DNA of 64,000 nucleotides. Source: Arbacia lixula. Lineage: Eukaryota > Echinodermata > Echinoidea > Arbacioida > Arbaciidae. Within the stretch, counting starts at the first letter, position 1; every line of letters begins with the position of its first letter. Position numbers and translations under genes: made by a program. Of the stretch, positions 49,460 through 60,250 are shown in pieces. The notes beneath the pieces were generated by a model that saw only the letters and a list, made by a program, of their open reading frames with translations, ran no database searches and was not told where the DNA came from. Location of the stretch: assembly GCA_963669155.1 (NCBI GenBank), contig OZ022583.1, positions 2,185,730-2,249,729 on the forward strand, read 5' to 3'.

Positions 49460-50690
49460 TAAATATGGAATTGGTTTCTAATAAAATTATAGCCGTGGCA
49501 TCATGTTCGCAACATACGATTGAATGATTAAGATTAATAGAATATGGTGACTTAAATGTGTCGACACATTGGTCTGGAATCATGGTAAAGATCTGGCAAC
49601 ATTTTTTTTCTGTATTATGGGTACATTGAAGCTTAAAGAATTAAAGTCATTATTCATTGTTATGATTAATTTCCTATGTACATGAATAAGACGATGAGTT
49701 TCAAAAGTACACCATAATCACGTATAATTCGTTGTGACTCGAAATGAGCTTAATTATTTGGGGTAGAATGCGGCAGGTGTTGAAATTCGACACCCCGCGC
49801 CTCAATTCGTCCATGTCGACCAGCCAGCACAGGGAGCTATCTGTCTCAACCACTGGGATGGGAAAGTTGTGGGGAGGGGCGATTTTCTGCGGAACCCGCG
49901 GGGAACAATGTCAAGGTGATGTGACGAAGACAAGCAAGCCATGTAGCCGTGTCAGGCGGTAGGGCTGGGCTTTTCTCCCCGTTGAGAGAGTACGGGATGT
50001 GTCTTGCTTGCATGTGGCGTGCGGTGAACGAGCGGAGATGCGAGAGGACGGACGGATGTCGGTTCGCCCGCACTCGACGACCTCGACTGAGAAGTTTTCG
50101 TCACCCGGCAGCGCGGCGTGACGGAGAATAACTGGCTGGCTGCTGAAGGGGAGTTTCGCCCGCTGCTCGACCCGGCTTCACGGCTTTCGACTCCCTTCCT
50201 CGCCTCGCTCCTCAACCGTGTGGTATCACACATCATCACACGTCACAGGATTCGGGCCAGTCTGTATTCAAGGCTTTTTGAACATTAAGCTGCAAACAGA
50301 CATATGGAACAACTTTCAAATAGGACTGCCATTATTATACTCCATGTACTAATGGTTCTCTCGTTCTCAAGGAAGTGTCGTTCAAGTGCTTATATATTTG
50401 TTAGTACTTTATAAACTCGAAATCATAAATGATGATGTTTTACTAGAAGTATCCAGCAGCTTTGTAGCTAAGCTATGTATGGGGCTATTTTCACGGGGGT
50501 TTGAATCTCGCGTAGAGAGCAGGAAGGCCCACTAACTCATCGAGTTGAGAAATGTTTGGTTTAGCAGACTGGTGGAACGCTTTTCCTCCCCGACACTTCC
50601 TCGAGCGGTGGAGAGGAGGAGGGGAGATGATGAGAAAGAAATCATGGATGGGCGGAGGAAAGAGGGAGGAAGATTGAAATTATGTGCGAT
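49460..50690. other. Intergenic, CpG-rich patch
   Basis: 49780-50225 is CpG rich with overlapping open frames on both strands and no recognisable protein. It may be a regulatory island; this is inference. Confidence 0.35.
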
Positions 50691-50692
50691 AA

Positions 50693-50747
<55 letters not shown>

Positions 50748-50918
50748 GACAGACAGACATTCAGAGCAAGGGAGAGAGAGTATGTCAAGACAAAAACAGA
50801 GCCATAGATAGGGGTAGACATAGACAGGGGTAGACAGAGAAAGAAAGAAAAAGAAAGAGAGAGATACAAGTATAAAGAGTGAGCGAGATCAACATACAGA
50901 GAAAAACTGGGGAAGAGA

Positions 50919-50980
<62 letters not shown>

Positions 50981-51103
50981 GAGAGCAAGATAGTCACATA
51001 GTCACATATAAAAATACAGAGAGGGTGAAATATAGAGAGATATACTGTACATATAGATATGATATGTAAGCTTGTATCTATATACCATATAGGGAGATGG
51101 AAC

Positions 51104-51135
<32 letters not shown>

Positions 51136-51467
51136 CAAGGAGAGACTGACAGACAGAAGGACAGAGACAAATGGTGAGAGAGAGACAGAGAGATAGACAG
51201 GGACAGAGAGACAGAGACGCAGAGAGAGAGAGAGAGAGAGAGACTTAGATAAGGACAGAGAGAGAAACAGAGAGACATAGAGAAAGACAGAGAGAGAGAG
51301 ATAAAGACAGAGGAGAGAGAGGGAGAGAGAGAGAGATAGAAAGAGAGGGAGAGAGCGAAGTAGAGAGAGAGAAAGAGGGAGAGAGAGAGGGGGGGGGGGG
51401 CTGGGAGAGAGAGAGGGAGAGAGAGAGAGAAAGAGAGAGAGAGAAGGAGAGAGACAGAGACAGAGAG

Positions 51468-51511
<44 letters not shown>

Positions 51512-51520
51512 TCGAGCGCA
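50690..51520. repeat. Large (GA)n satellite-like block
   Basis: GA runs at 50696-50742, 50929-50977 and, interrupted by CAGA/ATAGA variants, from 51105 to 51515, with an 11-G block near 51390. A 309-codon minus-strand Ser/Leu frame here is an artefact. Confidence 0.93.
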
Positions 51521-53262
51521 GAGAGCAGAGAGCAGTCATGGCCTGGGGCTGATGAATGGTCGTTGATGAATCGGTGGCTCATACAGGAGACAGGTATACC
51601 AGGATTAGATATACCTCGCTCATCCGACCAAAGACGAGTGGAAATACTCCCTGATGCAAACATGCATGAGAACAGCAAAATATTGACGCTAGCCTTACCG
51701 ACATATTCTCCCACGGATAGAAGGAAGCCCTACGATTTAGACTGTTTTACATGTTTTAATGGGTCAAAACCATGCAAGTAGGTTGATTTGTATAAATTGT
51801 GTGGAAATATAAGGACCCTTTTTCGGTGAAAAAAATTAGGACGTTTAGACAAAATCCCGGGACAGTTGGGGACCCTTGATCACATGCCGTCAAATCTTAC
51901 ATGAAACTTCTTGTAATGTCACCAAATGAGCATGAGCTTGAACACAAACATTATTCCAACCAACCACAACCATGTATTTACGTTTAAGGTGAGTATAACC
52001 TAAATGTATGTTTCTGTATGCTCAAACTAAATTGCTGAATTCAGTTTGTGCCAGGGTTATGGTTTAAAAGGTGGTTTACATTTCAAAGTCGGACCCGCGG
52101 TAATTTTTGTTGTAAAAACCAACCTTAATCTCACTTTTAAACCGATTTCGAGCCTAACATTGATTTTGTGGCATGCGATACAGGCTGTCAAACATATAAC
52201 TCTTTTCTGATTTATACTTTAATATCCTCTCATATTTCAGCAATCACACCGATCCCCTAACACATGTCTAATATTTCCACTTTACATATTACATAATGAT
52301 TGTACATGTATCATATCCCACCAGCATAGCTAACTTGTTCACTTTTGTTTAAAAGCACCAAATTTGGCACATATGTAGAAATAAATCATCTAAGCAAATT
52401 GGAATATTGAGCTCTCTTGAATATTGCCCAGGAGGCAATGGCGGCCATTATGAAAAATGGCCGTCATTCAAAATTTGAATGGAATATTTATTTTCATCAT
52501 ATAAGGTATCATACTAAAGCTAATCAAATTCTCTGCAAGATGGTACCACACTTATAGGGCTTTAGGGTAATTTTCTTTAAACGTTTGAACAAAATTTTGA
52601 TTTTGAAACAAAAAATGCCAATAAAAAATATTTTGATTTTCTTCCAATTACGTATTTGGAGTGAAACTTTTTGAAAAACTCCCTGTATACATTTTTTTGT
52701 TTTATTTGCTTAAAACCACTTACGTCCACTTCATTACATAATAGTTCTAGCTCTCCAAAGTTGAAACTTTTATGTTTGGTAAAGCAGCATTTTACGCATA
52801 TCGGTCTTCTGCAATATGTTTAACACGCAACCATCGTGAACTTGTGTATTTGGATGTAAACATCCCTATAAACTGGCCAAATATTCTTTAACTTGGAAAA
52901 TTTGGTACCATTATAATCGTATACTACTGAATACACACATTCGTATTTAAACTTTGACTTCTATTGGGCTTAACCAAATGGGCTCATATCAATTAATTGA
53001 TGTACTTCTTTTTCCTCTTTTTGTTCTGTTATCACATGCTTCCGCGCACAGTGTTTGTCATTTCAGACACAATTTTTTTAGTACAATATGCTATCAATTA
53101 TTAATTAGGAACTAATACTCTAGTTACCTTCCAATCACTGGTTTATGTTTTTATCTTCAGTTTTCAATAATCGACCAAAAATAAGATTGAGTGTGCATTT
53201 TACCCCTAAAATACGTTTTTGGCCGAATAAAAAGATTCCGCCACCAGGCGGTCATGTGTTTA
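51521..53262. other. Intergenic, nothing recognised
   Basis: AT-rich single-copy-looking DNA up to the target site of the LTR element. Confidence 0.4.
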
Positions 53263-53267
53263 TAGGG

Positions 53268-53557
53268 TGTTGTGTACTGAGAGAAGAAGGAAACTGTGAG
53301 GACTTGCTTGGTTGGTATCTGGGTGGCAACTGCCTTTATTCTGATATATTACACACATATATACACAGCATTGGTGGTGGTCATGTTATGTAACAGTCTG
53401 GGCTGAGAAAGCTAGGGGAGACAGAGAGAGAAGGTGCAGGGGCAATGTAAACAAACTGGGGGAAGTAGTGGCTAATCCTTGGCCGTGAGAATGAGAGTGG
53501 ATAGGAACAGCTATGAACATCTGGTTCATTGTACAGTACTGGTTTACAAACACAATA
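53268..53557 (-). repeat. 3' LTR of the Gag-only element
   Basis: 290 bp. Minus-strand reading gives a TATA-like TATATATG (plus 53356-53363) and an AATAAA polyadenylation signal (plus 53335-53340), the usual U3-R order. The ends TGTTGTG and CACAATA are near-perfect inverted repeats. Confidence 0.9.
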
Positions 53558-53572
53558 TCCCTCCCTTTCTTA
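53558..53572 (-). promoter_or_regulatory. Polypurine tract of the LTR element
   Basis: On the minus strand TAAGAAAGGGAGGGA abuts the 3' LTR, the place where plus-strand DNA synthesis is primed. Confidence 0.75.
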
Positions 53573-54884
53573 TAAAAAGTGACCGTCTATACTATCACAG
53601 AATAAAATGCTTCAACTTGAGTCGTGTGCTTGAACTATGTCTGAGACGTACACTTCAACTATTCAGACACACATTGATTTATCATTCTAATTCTATACAG
53701 GCATATATACAAGATGACTGTCTTTGCAACTTCAAATTATTCTCACATGGAATGTAAAACACTTAATCTAAAACAGCTTGTTAACATAAAGACATTATGG
53801 GGTATACTCATATAAACTTGATCGGTCAGCACAGTCGCATGGGAAGAACAGTTAACATTTTGAACATACCTGACTTGTCTTGAACATGTACATGTGTTTG
53901 TACAACACTGAATTCTTCAAATATGAAGACAAGTATATAAGCACTTTCAATTTCCAAAGTGTTTCAGAGTAACAAAATTCGGCCCTCAGTTTTCTATCTT
54001 AAGAGTACACTGTTACACCCTATTTTCCTTTTCTTCTCATTTCAACAGAACTAGTAAATATATTTAACTAAACATCCTTTGAACTTCAAACTAATCTTAG
54101 ATTGTCCAATTAATTCTACCTTGGTATCCTTGTAAACTCAAATTCTTCATATGTTCATCGCAATAGATAGAAGTGTTATACAATTAGTTACGAGTTATGC
54201 AATCCTCAAGGCATATCATCGGATCAGCATAATTACATACAAGCATAATTCAAGCTATGAAACATTCTTCCTGAACGTACAGTTAGGTACCTACAGTGCA
54301 TATCTCTCCTCTTGTGTAGAGAGAATATTTGTGGTTGACACAACATAAAACATTGACTGCAATAGTGATTGTAAGGAAAGGTTAAGACGGGAGAGTCAGA
54401 AAGAAAGTCAGAGAGTATCAGAAAACATGTGAGAAATTGGGTACATGTTCAACAAACTGAGGCTTGAACGAATGAACGAAAACATTTCATTACCGAGCAT
54501 AGCATGCAGGTGATTCTCTGAAAGCAATCATTGAGTCTAGAACAACAATGTGAGGCCATTATGAAATAGCTTCAAACTATGTACATGTAACTGTGAAAAC
54601 ACAACTGATTTAGATTCAGCATTCATGAAATGCTCTTTCGTTTTAACTGCTATACCGATTCCAAAGCATGTACCATTTACTACAAATAACCAACGCAGTT
54701 CAATGTCAAGCGAGTGTAACGTTCGTGAATCAAATTCTTCCTAACTTTTATCTACAAATGTCTTTCTTCGACAAGTCCATTTCTTCTCTACATTCTATTT
54801 ACAAGTGTCTATCATCGACAAGTCCATCGCATTTGCTTACTCTCCTTTTCTTTCTTTAGAGGTCAGAAGTTCACATAATGTTCA
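53573..54884 (-). other. Noncoding interior of the Gag-only element
   Basis: Between the Gag stop and the polypurine tract there are 1.3 kb of AT-rich DNA with stops in all frames. Pol would normally lie here; I see no trace of RT or integrase motifs. Confidence 0.7.
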
Positions 54885-56450
54885 TTAGTTTGTTTGTCTG
54901 CTCAAGATCGAACCTCCGGGGTCGTGGAGTCTCTGTGGCGATATCGCTCGTCGAAGAGGATGGTTCGCGGTCAGCTCAAATGGAAGAGCATTAGGTCTTC
55001 CTCTGGAACCGGCTGCTTCGAAGTTGCGGTCGGGGCTGGGCGCGTGGTCGCTCTGCTGGTCCTTGCGAAAGCTCGAGTCCGTGTTGCGCTCATCGTGGCG
55101 TGGTCGCGGCTGGTAGTCATCAGCGTATGTGTGGGGCTGCGAGTCGTAGTCGTTGTCGTGATCGGTGAAGTCATCATCGAGGTGCCCGTGGGGCTGCGAG
55201 TCGTTGTCGCGATCAGTGGAGTCGTCATCGGCGTGCTCGTGGTGCTGAGAGCTGTAGTCGTCTCGATAGGCGAAGTTATCAGCGTGCTCCTGGCGCTGAG
55301 AGCTGAAGTCGTCGCGATCGATGAATCTGTGCGCGAGGTCGGCGAAGTCATTGCGCTCAGATGGCTGCCGTCCGTCGCCGTCGGCATCGTCATCGATCTT
55401 CGGGTCTGGGCGCTTAGGCATTGCGTCATCAGTAGCGTTGTCAGCTGCGGTAAAGTAGCGGTGGGGCTTGCGGGCGATGTCATCTTCGAGATTGGCATGA
55501 TCTCGGCTCTCATCTGACTCGCCTTGCTGATTCTCAACGCACTGGCCGTTGACCGGGCCATGGTCGGGATCCGTCGCTGTCTCGTGGTCATCATTGGGGA
55601 TCTCTGAGCCAATGTTCTCAGCAAATTGGCCGTTGGCTAGGCCATGGTCTGGATCTATCTCGTAGTCGTGATCGGGTTTCTTCGGTTCGACGTCGGGTCC
55701 AACGTCTCGTCTGTCGTGTTCGTGATCGTGATCGCGATCCTGGTCGAGCCTTCCTGTGCCGTTTGCTGGCATGATGGTGGGTCCAACGTCTCTATAGTTG
55801 ACCGATTCGTGCTCATGATCGTGGTCGCGATCCTGGTCGAGCCTTCCTGTGCCGTTCGCTGGCATGATGGTGGGTCCAACGTCTCTATTGTTGACCGCTT
55901 CTTGCTCGCGCTTCTGGTCGAGGCTTTCCGTGTCCGTGGTGTCCGTGCCATTCGCTGGCAATATGTTGAGCTCCTCATCGAGCTGCTCGTCGGCTGACTT
56001 TACAGCGTGTCCTCTGATTCCTCTCCCTTTCTCGTCGATGGCTATGCCGACAGCTCGTGTCGACATCAGGTCCTGACGTCCGCCATCCTTCTCCCCGTGA
56101 GAGTCGGCAGCTCGTGCCGATGTGGCTACTGCCCGCAAAGCGTACCAGGCTGGGACGTATTCCACGTCTTTGGTGGCGGGCTGCGCCGCTCCGAAATACT
56201 CTGTAAGTGCCGCTAGGGTGACATCGTACTCTGTCTGGTCGCCAAACGGGGCGGGAACGGTCAAAGTTTCGTATACATCTTGGACATCCTCACCGGCAAT
56301 GTACAGCAGAAGTGCTCTCTTCTGTGTGGGCCGCGTAATTCCTGTCGCATGCATGTATTGAGCAAACTGTCTCATCCAGACCATCCACGCTGTCGAAGCC
56401 GTGGACGATGACCGTACGGGGAAAGGTTCAGGCACTCCAAAATGGGCCAT
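54885..56450 (-). CDS. Gag-like protein with Asp/His-rich repeat tail, 521 aa
   Basis: Intact ORF starting 22 nt after the primer-binding site candidate. Residues 1-110 look like the N-terminal part of a Ty3/gypsy-type Gag: a W..W...F..Y pattern (WMVWMRQFAQYMHATG), then KRALLLYIAGEDVQDVYETL and LAALTEYFGAAQ. The usual following segment and a CCHC zinc knuckle are absent. From residue 110 on it is highly charged: a 31-residue unit (GPTIMPANGTGRLDQDRDHD) in near-perfect tandem, two copies of a DPDHG..NGQ..EN unit, and four or more loose copies of an 17-19-residue SSQ..EHAD/SQPH..ADD unit. It is G+C richer than its flanks. Role: probably particle assembly and packaging in trans; the function of the tail is unknown. 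Confidence 0.8.
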   Translation of the reverse strand: MAHFGVPEPFPVRSSSTASTAWMVWMRQFAQYMHATGITRPTQKRALLLYIAGEDVQDVYETLTVPAPFGDQTEYDVTLAALTEYFGAAQPATKDVEYVPAWYALRAVATSARAADSHGEKDGGRQDLMSTRAVGIAIDEKGRGIRGHAVKSADEQLDEELNILPANGTDTTDTESLDQKREQEAVNNRDVGPTIMPANGTGRLDQDRDHDHEHESVNYRDVGPTIMPANGTGRLDQDRDHDHEHDRRDVGPDVEPKKPDHDYEIDPDHGLANGQFAENIGSEIPNDDHETATDPDHGPVNGQCVENQQGESDESRDHANLEDDIARKPHRYFTAADNATDDAMPKRPDPKIDDDADGDGRQPSERNDFADLAHRFIDRDDFSSQRQEHADNFAYRDDYSSQHHEHADDDSTDRDNDSQPHGHLDDDFTDHDNDYDSQPHTYADDYQPRPRHDERNTDSSFRKDQQSDHAPSPDRNFEAAGSRGRPNALPFELTANHPLRRAISPQRLHDPGGSILSRQTN

Positions 56451-56471
56451 GGTTGCCGCTGGTTCACATCA

Positions 56472-56489
56472 CTCAAATCCTCGTCGCCA
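56472..56489 (-). promoter_or_regulatory. Candidate tRNA primer-binding site
   Basis: TGG followed by CGACGAGGATTTGAG lies 1 nt inside the 5' LTR on the minus strand, as expected for pairing with a tRNA CCA end. I cannot name the tRNA. Confidence 0.6.
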
Positions 56490-56490
56490 T

Positions 56491-56780
56491 TGTTGTGTAC
56501 TGAGAGAAGAAGGAAACTGTGAGGACTTGCTTGGTTGGTATCTGGGTGGCAACTGCCTTTATTCTGATATATTACACACATATATACACAGCATTGGTGG
56601 TGGTCATGTTATGTAACAGTCTGGGCTGAGAAAGCTAGGGGAGACAGAGAGAGAAGGTGCAGGGGCAATGTAAACAAACTGGGGGAAGTAGTGGCTAATC
56701 CTTGGCCGTGAGAATGAGAGTGGATAGGAACAGCTATGAACATCTGGTTCATTGTACAGTACTGGTTTACAAACACAATA
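56491..56780 (-). repeat. 5' LTR of the Gag-only element
   Basis: Apparently identical to the copy at 53268-53557 and followed at the right by the TAGGG duplication. It should drive transcription leftward into the ORF. Confidence 0.9.
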
Positions 56781-56785
56781 TAGGG

Positions 56786-59580
56786 GAATTCTTATTTTGC
56801 CCTTTTTGACACAGCCCTCCTTCAGTTAACCGAAATAAAAAAAAATCTCTTCTCTTCAAACTGTTACACATGTTATTTCATGCCTCATTATGTCATGAAG
56901 TACATCGTGGCGTCATCATATTGCTATATGAATCTACAAAATGAATTTTCATTTATGACGTCATCAACTTAAATTTGTAACTATAGTGTATTAAATTTAA
57001 TGATTTATGAAAATGCATCATTCAAATGTTATCTACAAACTTGGTCAATTCTTCTTTTGAAGGGCTGTCATGGCTCTCTTGGGCAAAATTCGAGAGGCTT
57101 CAATATCCAAATTTACGTAAAATATATCATTCTACATGCTTGCCCAATTTTGTGCTTTTAGATAAGAGTGAACAATAAGGTCAACCATATCGAGCTAGGC
57201 CGCTGGACTATTACTGAAACCGCTGCAACTCTTTTTTCTACAACAGAAATATAATGAGTTGCATTATCTGATAAACTTCTGTGTTCCTATATGAAGATGC
57301 ATCTTTCATTTGCACTGAAACCATAACAAGTCTTTTGAGTTACTTACTATTTATTTTAAATACTAACCAATGCCGAATTGAATTCATCAATTATTCTTCC
57401 ATCAGCATTTGATGAGTTCATAAGGGGAACAATATATCTACTCATTCCACCGACACAAGAAACTGTGGTTATTTCTTATTTAGGTTTCTAGGAACTCACA
57501 TGCCCCCAAGGCGCCATAGATTTTGGTCAAACGCCTCCGATCCCCAACCCCACCCTCCCTCTAAAGTCAACCCTTTGTAGGTCAACATCAAGGGCAGCCG
57601 CCGTTTCTTCCTCCGGGGTAGTTTGGAGCTTGACCACGCTAGATTTATCAAGCCCGTCAGAGAGAGAGCTCCCTGCGACTAGATATGGTTCGTGAACATG
57701 ATGATTGGGCTGCACGGTAGTTCAAGTATCGCGGTACATTTTTGGTGGCAACAGATAGTGAATAAGTTAATTGTGTACCTTTAAATGACTTAATGACCTG
57801 ACAGAAACCTGTAGGAAATGTGATTTTGTACTACGATTATTATCATTATCATAACTATCATTTCTCTGCCTATTTTTCAAATAGGTTGATAAATCAATCT
57901 TTATCTTCTAATAGCCTACTACGACGAGTAAGAGCAAAACGTAGCTTATATCATTATCATTATAAATAGGAGAAGTAATAGAAATTTTATCATTATTGTC
58001 ATTCTAATAAAGGATTTTGAAAATTCTTATTATCATTTTCTCCATTATCATTACATTTATCTCATTATTCTGATTCTTATGATTGCCCTTATCGGATACA
58101 GTAATGTTATGATTTCAACACAAAACCATTGTTCAAATACTTGTACATGCATCATCACATACGTTTAATCAGTTTGATCTGAATATTAACCCATGTCTCT
58201 CGCTACTTGTTGTATAGTTTATGCTTTTTCACCTTTACCTTTCCGCTAAAATCACACCTGTAAGAACCTCAAACGAGACTTCAGGGATCGCCTTACAAAT
58301 GTCGGAATGTTGATCACCCTAACAAGAAAATACCGACAGAAAAAAAAATCCTACTTTAATATTCGAAATCTCGTAATAAATCTCATCTCGTGAAATAATT
58401 ACGTGCGATCGATCAATAAACCAATCAGCAGACCGCTCTTACCAACTACAAGAGAAGACATGATCGCTTGACTAAGTTTGCCATCTGTTTGAATTCCCCC
58501 AGTCCCACGCATAATTTATCAGGCTGGGTTTTTTTATCCTTTGCTTAGGCCTCGGCTGTTTGGCAGCCCTTGACATGAGATCATGTCTCTGTCACCACCT
58601 CCCGCCCGCTTCACCGGCCGCTACGATATTGCCGACCTGCCTTCAAGACCAAGTTTATTGGGTTCAATAACCCGCATCAGATTTGATTTCGCCATCGCAA
58701 TGCACAGGCATTATCGGAGTTATTTATTACGTCTTTACGGCGCATTTTTCCATGTCTTTGATTTTCTTTCTTTATTTCTCTTCTGCGTCAAGCAAAAGTA
58801 ATCTAGCCGGTGATTATTGAATTATGCGCTATCCGATAAGCTAAAGTTTAAGTATGTGGCCTAAACGATGGCAAAGACTTAGGAACAAAAACAACAACAA
58901 CTACTACCTCAAGGACGACAGCAATAACAATAGTGAGAACAAAAATGACATCCACACAAACAACACAAATTAACAATAACATCAATGTCACCATTATCAT
59001 ATAATAGGATCAATAACAACTTCTTTTAATAATTCTTCTACCTCTTTTGCTGCACCCTGACCTACAAATGCTACGTCATCGTGACGCAACCATTATGTAA
59101 ATGAATGAATCAATATTCTTGCCATCTGCAGATATCTCATCCGTTCAGATAATGACTCATCATGTCTCTCATCGTGTTGAAGACGAGAACTCCGTTTTCA
59201 GGATGAGATGACCAGGTTTTTATCTCAGATTGGACCGTGGCATCTTTTTCAATGAAACCTTCTCGTTCTTTATTTGTGTCGTTCCATTTTGAACGACAAA
59301 CAAATGTTAGCATGAAACTAAGGAATGAATAGACTTTATTTACCAGCAGATTTGGTTTCCATTCCCCGCTGTCATAATTCACACACCTTTGCAACGACTG
59401 TATTACTACGGATATTGGAATATTTTTTAAAGCTGTTTTCGATGGTATAGTCATGATAGTCTAGATTTAAAAGAATATATTTTTTTACTTTATTCCACGT
59501 AAACGCAATATCTAGAATTATAGTAATGAAGCTAGAGCTAAATTGTATTCTTAACATGTTTATTTTTATTCAATGCCAAA
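56786..59580. other. Intergenic, nothing recognised
   Basis: AT-rich with ATT/ATC-rich stretches at 57835-58080 and a small CpG-rich patch at 58590-58640. No exon can be supported. Confidence 0.4.
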
Positions 59581-59583
59581 ATA

Positions 59584-59740
59584 ATGAATAATAATCGTCA
59601 TCACCATTATCGTCATCGACATCACATCATCATCATTGTCGTCATCACCGGCATCGCTATCATCATTGGGTTATGTCGGGACAGGTGTAGGCCTACGTAT
59701 GAGAGCATACATGATAGGGGCCGGGGGGGGGGGGGGGTCT
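59584..59740. repeat. ATC-rich stretch and poly-G
   Basis: Imperfect CATCAT triplets to about 59668, then a run of about 15 G at 59722-59737. Confidence 0.75.
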
Positions 59741-60182
59741 GTTGTAACACAACCTTTGCTAATTCGTAAATGGTAACGCAGTGACATATGAATGATCTAC
59801 AACAGGCATATCTGGATGAAAGAACAACAAGCATATCCATTTTCCAATTCGTGACACCACCTACAGACGATTACTAATATCATCTTCACATATCTCTTCA
59901 GTGACTGCAATGACCTCGGCTTGCACTTACACAGTAGATATTCTCTACACCTTTGTTGTAAATGGGCCAGCATGTCAAGACCGTGGTTAAAAGGGAAAAC
60001 GAATTATGCCGGAAATTACCGAACATTTCCGAGTGGCATCATCCTTACCACGTGCGCATATGAGTCTTTTTTTCCCAAACTTTCCCGTCGTTCACTGTCA
60101 TCCACCCAGCCACGTCACCGCAACCCATCAATATCAACATTAACAGCTCATGCCAATCAAGCGTAATGTAGCATGCCAATCA

Positions 60183-60250
60183 TGTGTGGAGGGGTGGGGT
60201 GGGGTGTGGGTGAGGGGTGGGGGAGGGGTAGGGGTGATGAGGAGGGGGGT
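60183..60250 (+). repeat. G-rich tract, possible G-quadruplex
   Basis: GGGGTGGGG-type sequence with more than eight runs of three or more G within 68 bp. Confidence 0.7.

Larger units (their letters stand above)
53268..56780 (-). mobile_element. Young Gag-only (non-autonomous) LTR retrotransposon
   Basis: Two direct repeats, 53268-53557 and 56491-56780, bound a 2.9-kb interior; by eye they are identical over 290 bp. TAGGG lies directly outside both (53263-53267 and 56781-56785), a 5-bp target duplication. On the minus strand the 5' LTR ends ACACAACA, and TGGCGACGAGG starts 1 nt later as a primer-binding site candidate. A polypurine tract (AAGAAAGGGAGGGA) abuts the 3' LTR. The interior holds one Gag-like ORF (54885-56450) and about 1.3 kb of noncoding AT-rich DNA. 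There is no protease, RT, RNase H, integrase or env, so it must use enzymes from another element. A similar design (TR-GAG) is known in plants. Confidence 0.9.

Noticed and set aside
50461..50520. tRNA-like GGTTTGAATCTCGC
   Set aside because: No matching acceptor stem, D arm or anticodon arm around it.
50785..51714. 309-codon minus-strand frame
   Set aside because: Pure Ser/Leu translation of the GA array; no coding signal.
54894..55517. 207-codon plus-strand open frame inside the LTR element
   Set aside because: It is antisense to the Gag ORF and exists because the Asp/His codons leave few stops on the other strand; its Val/Arg-rich product resembles nothing.
53268..56780. Endogenous retrovirus
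   Set aside because: No envelope, protease, RT or integrase sequence; only a Gag-like frame is present.
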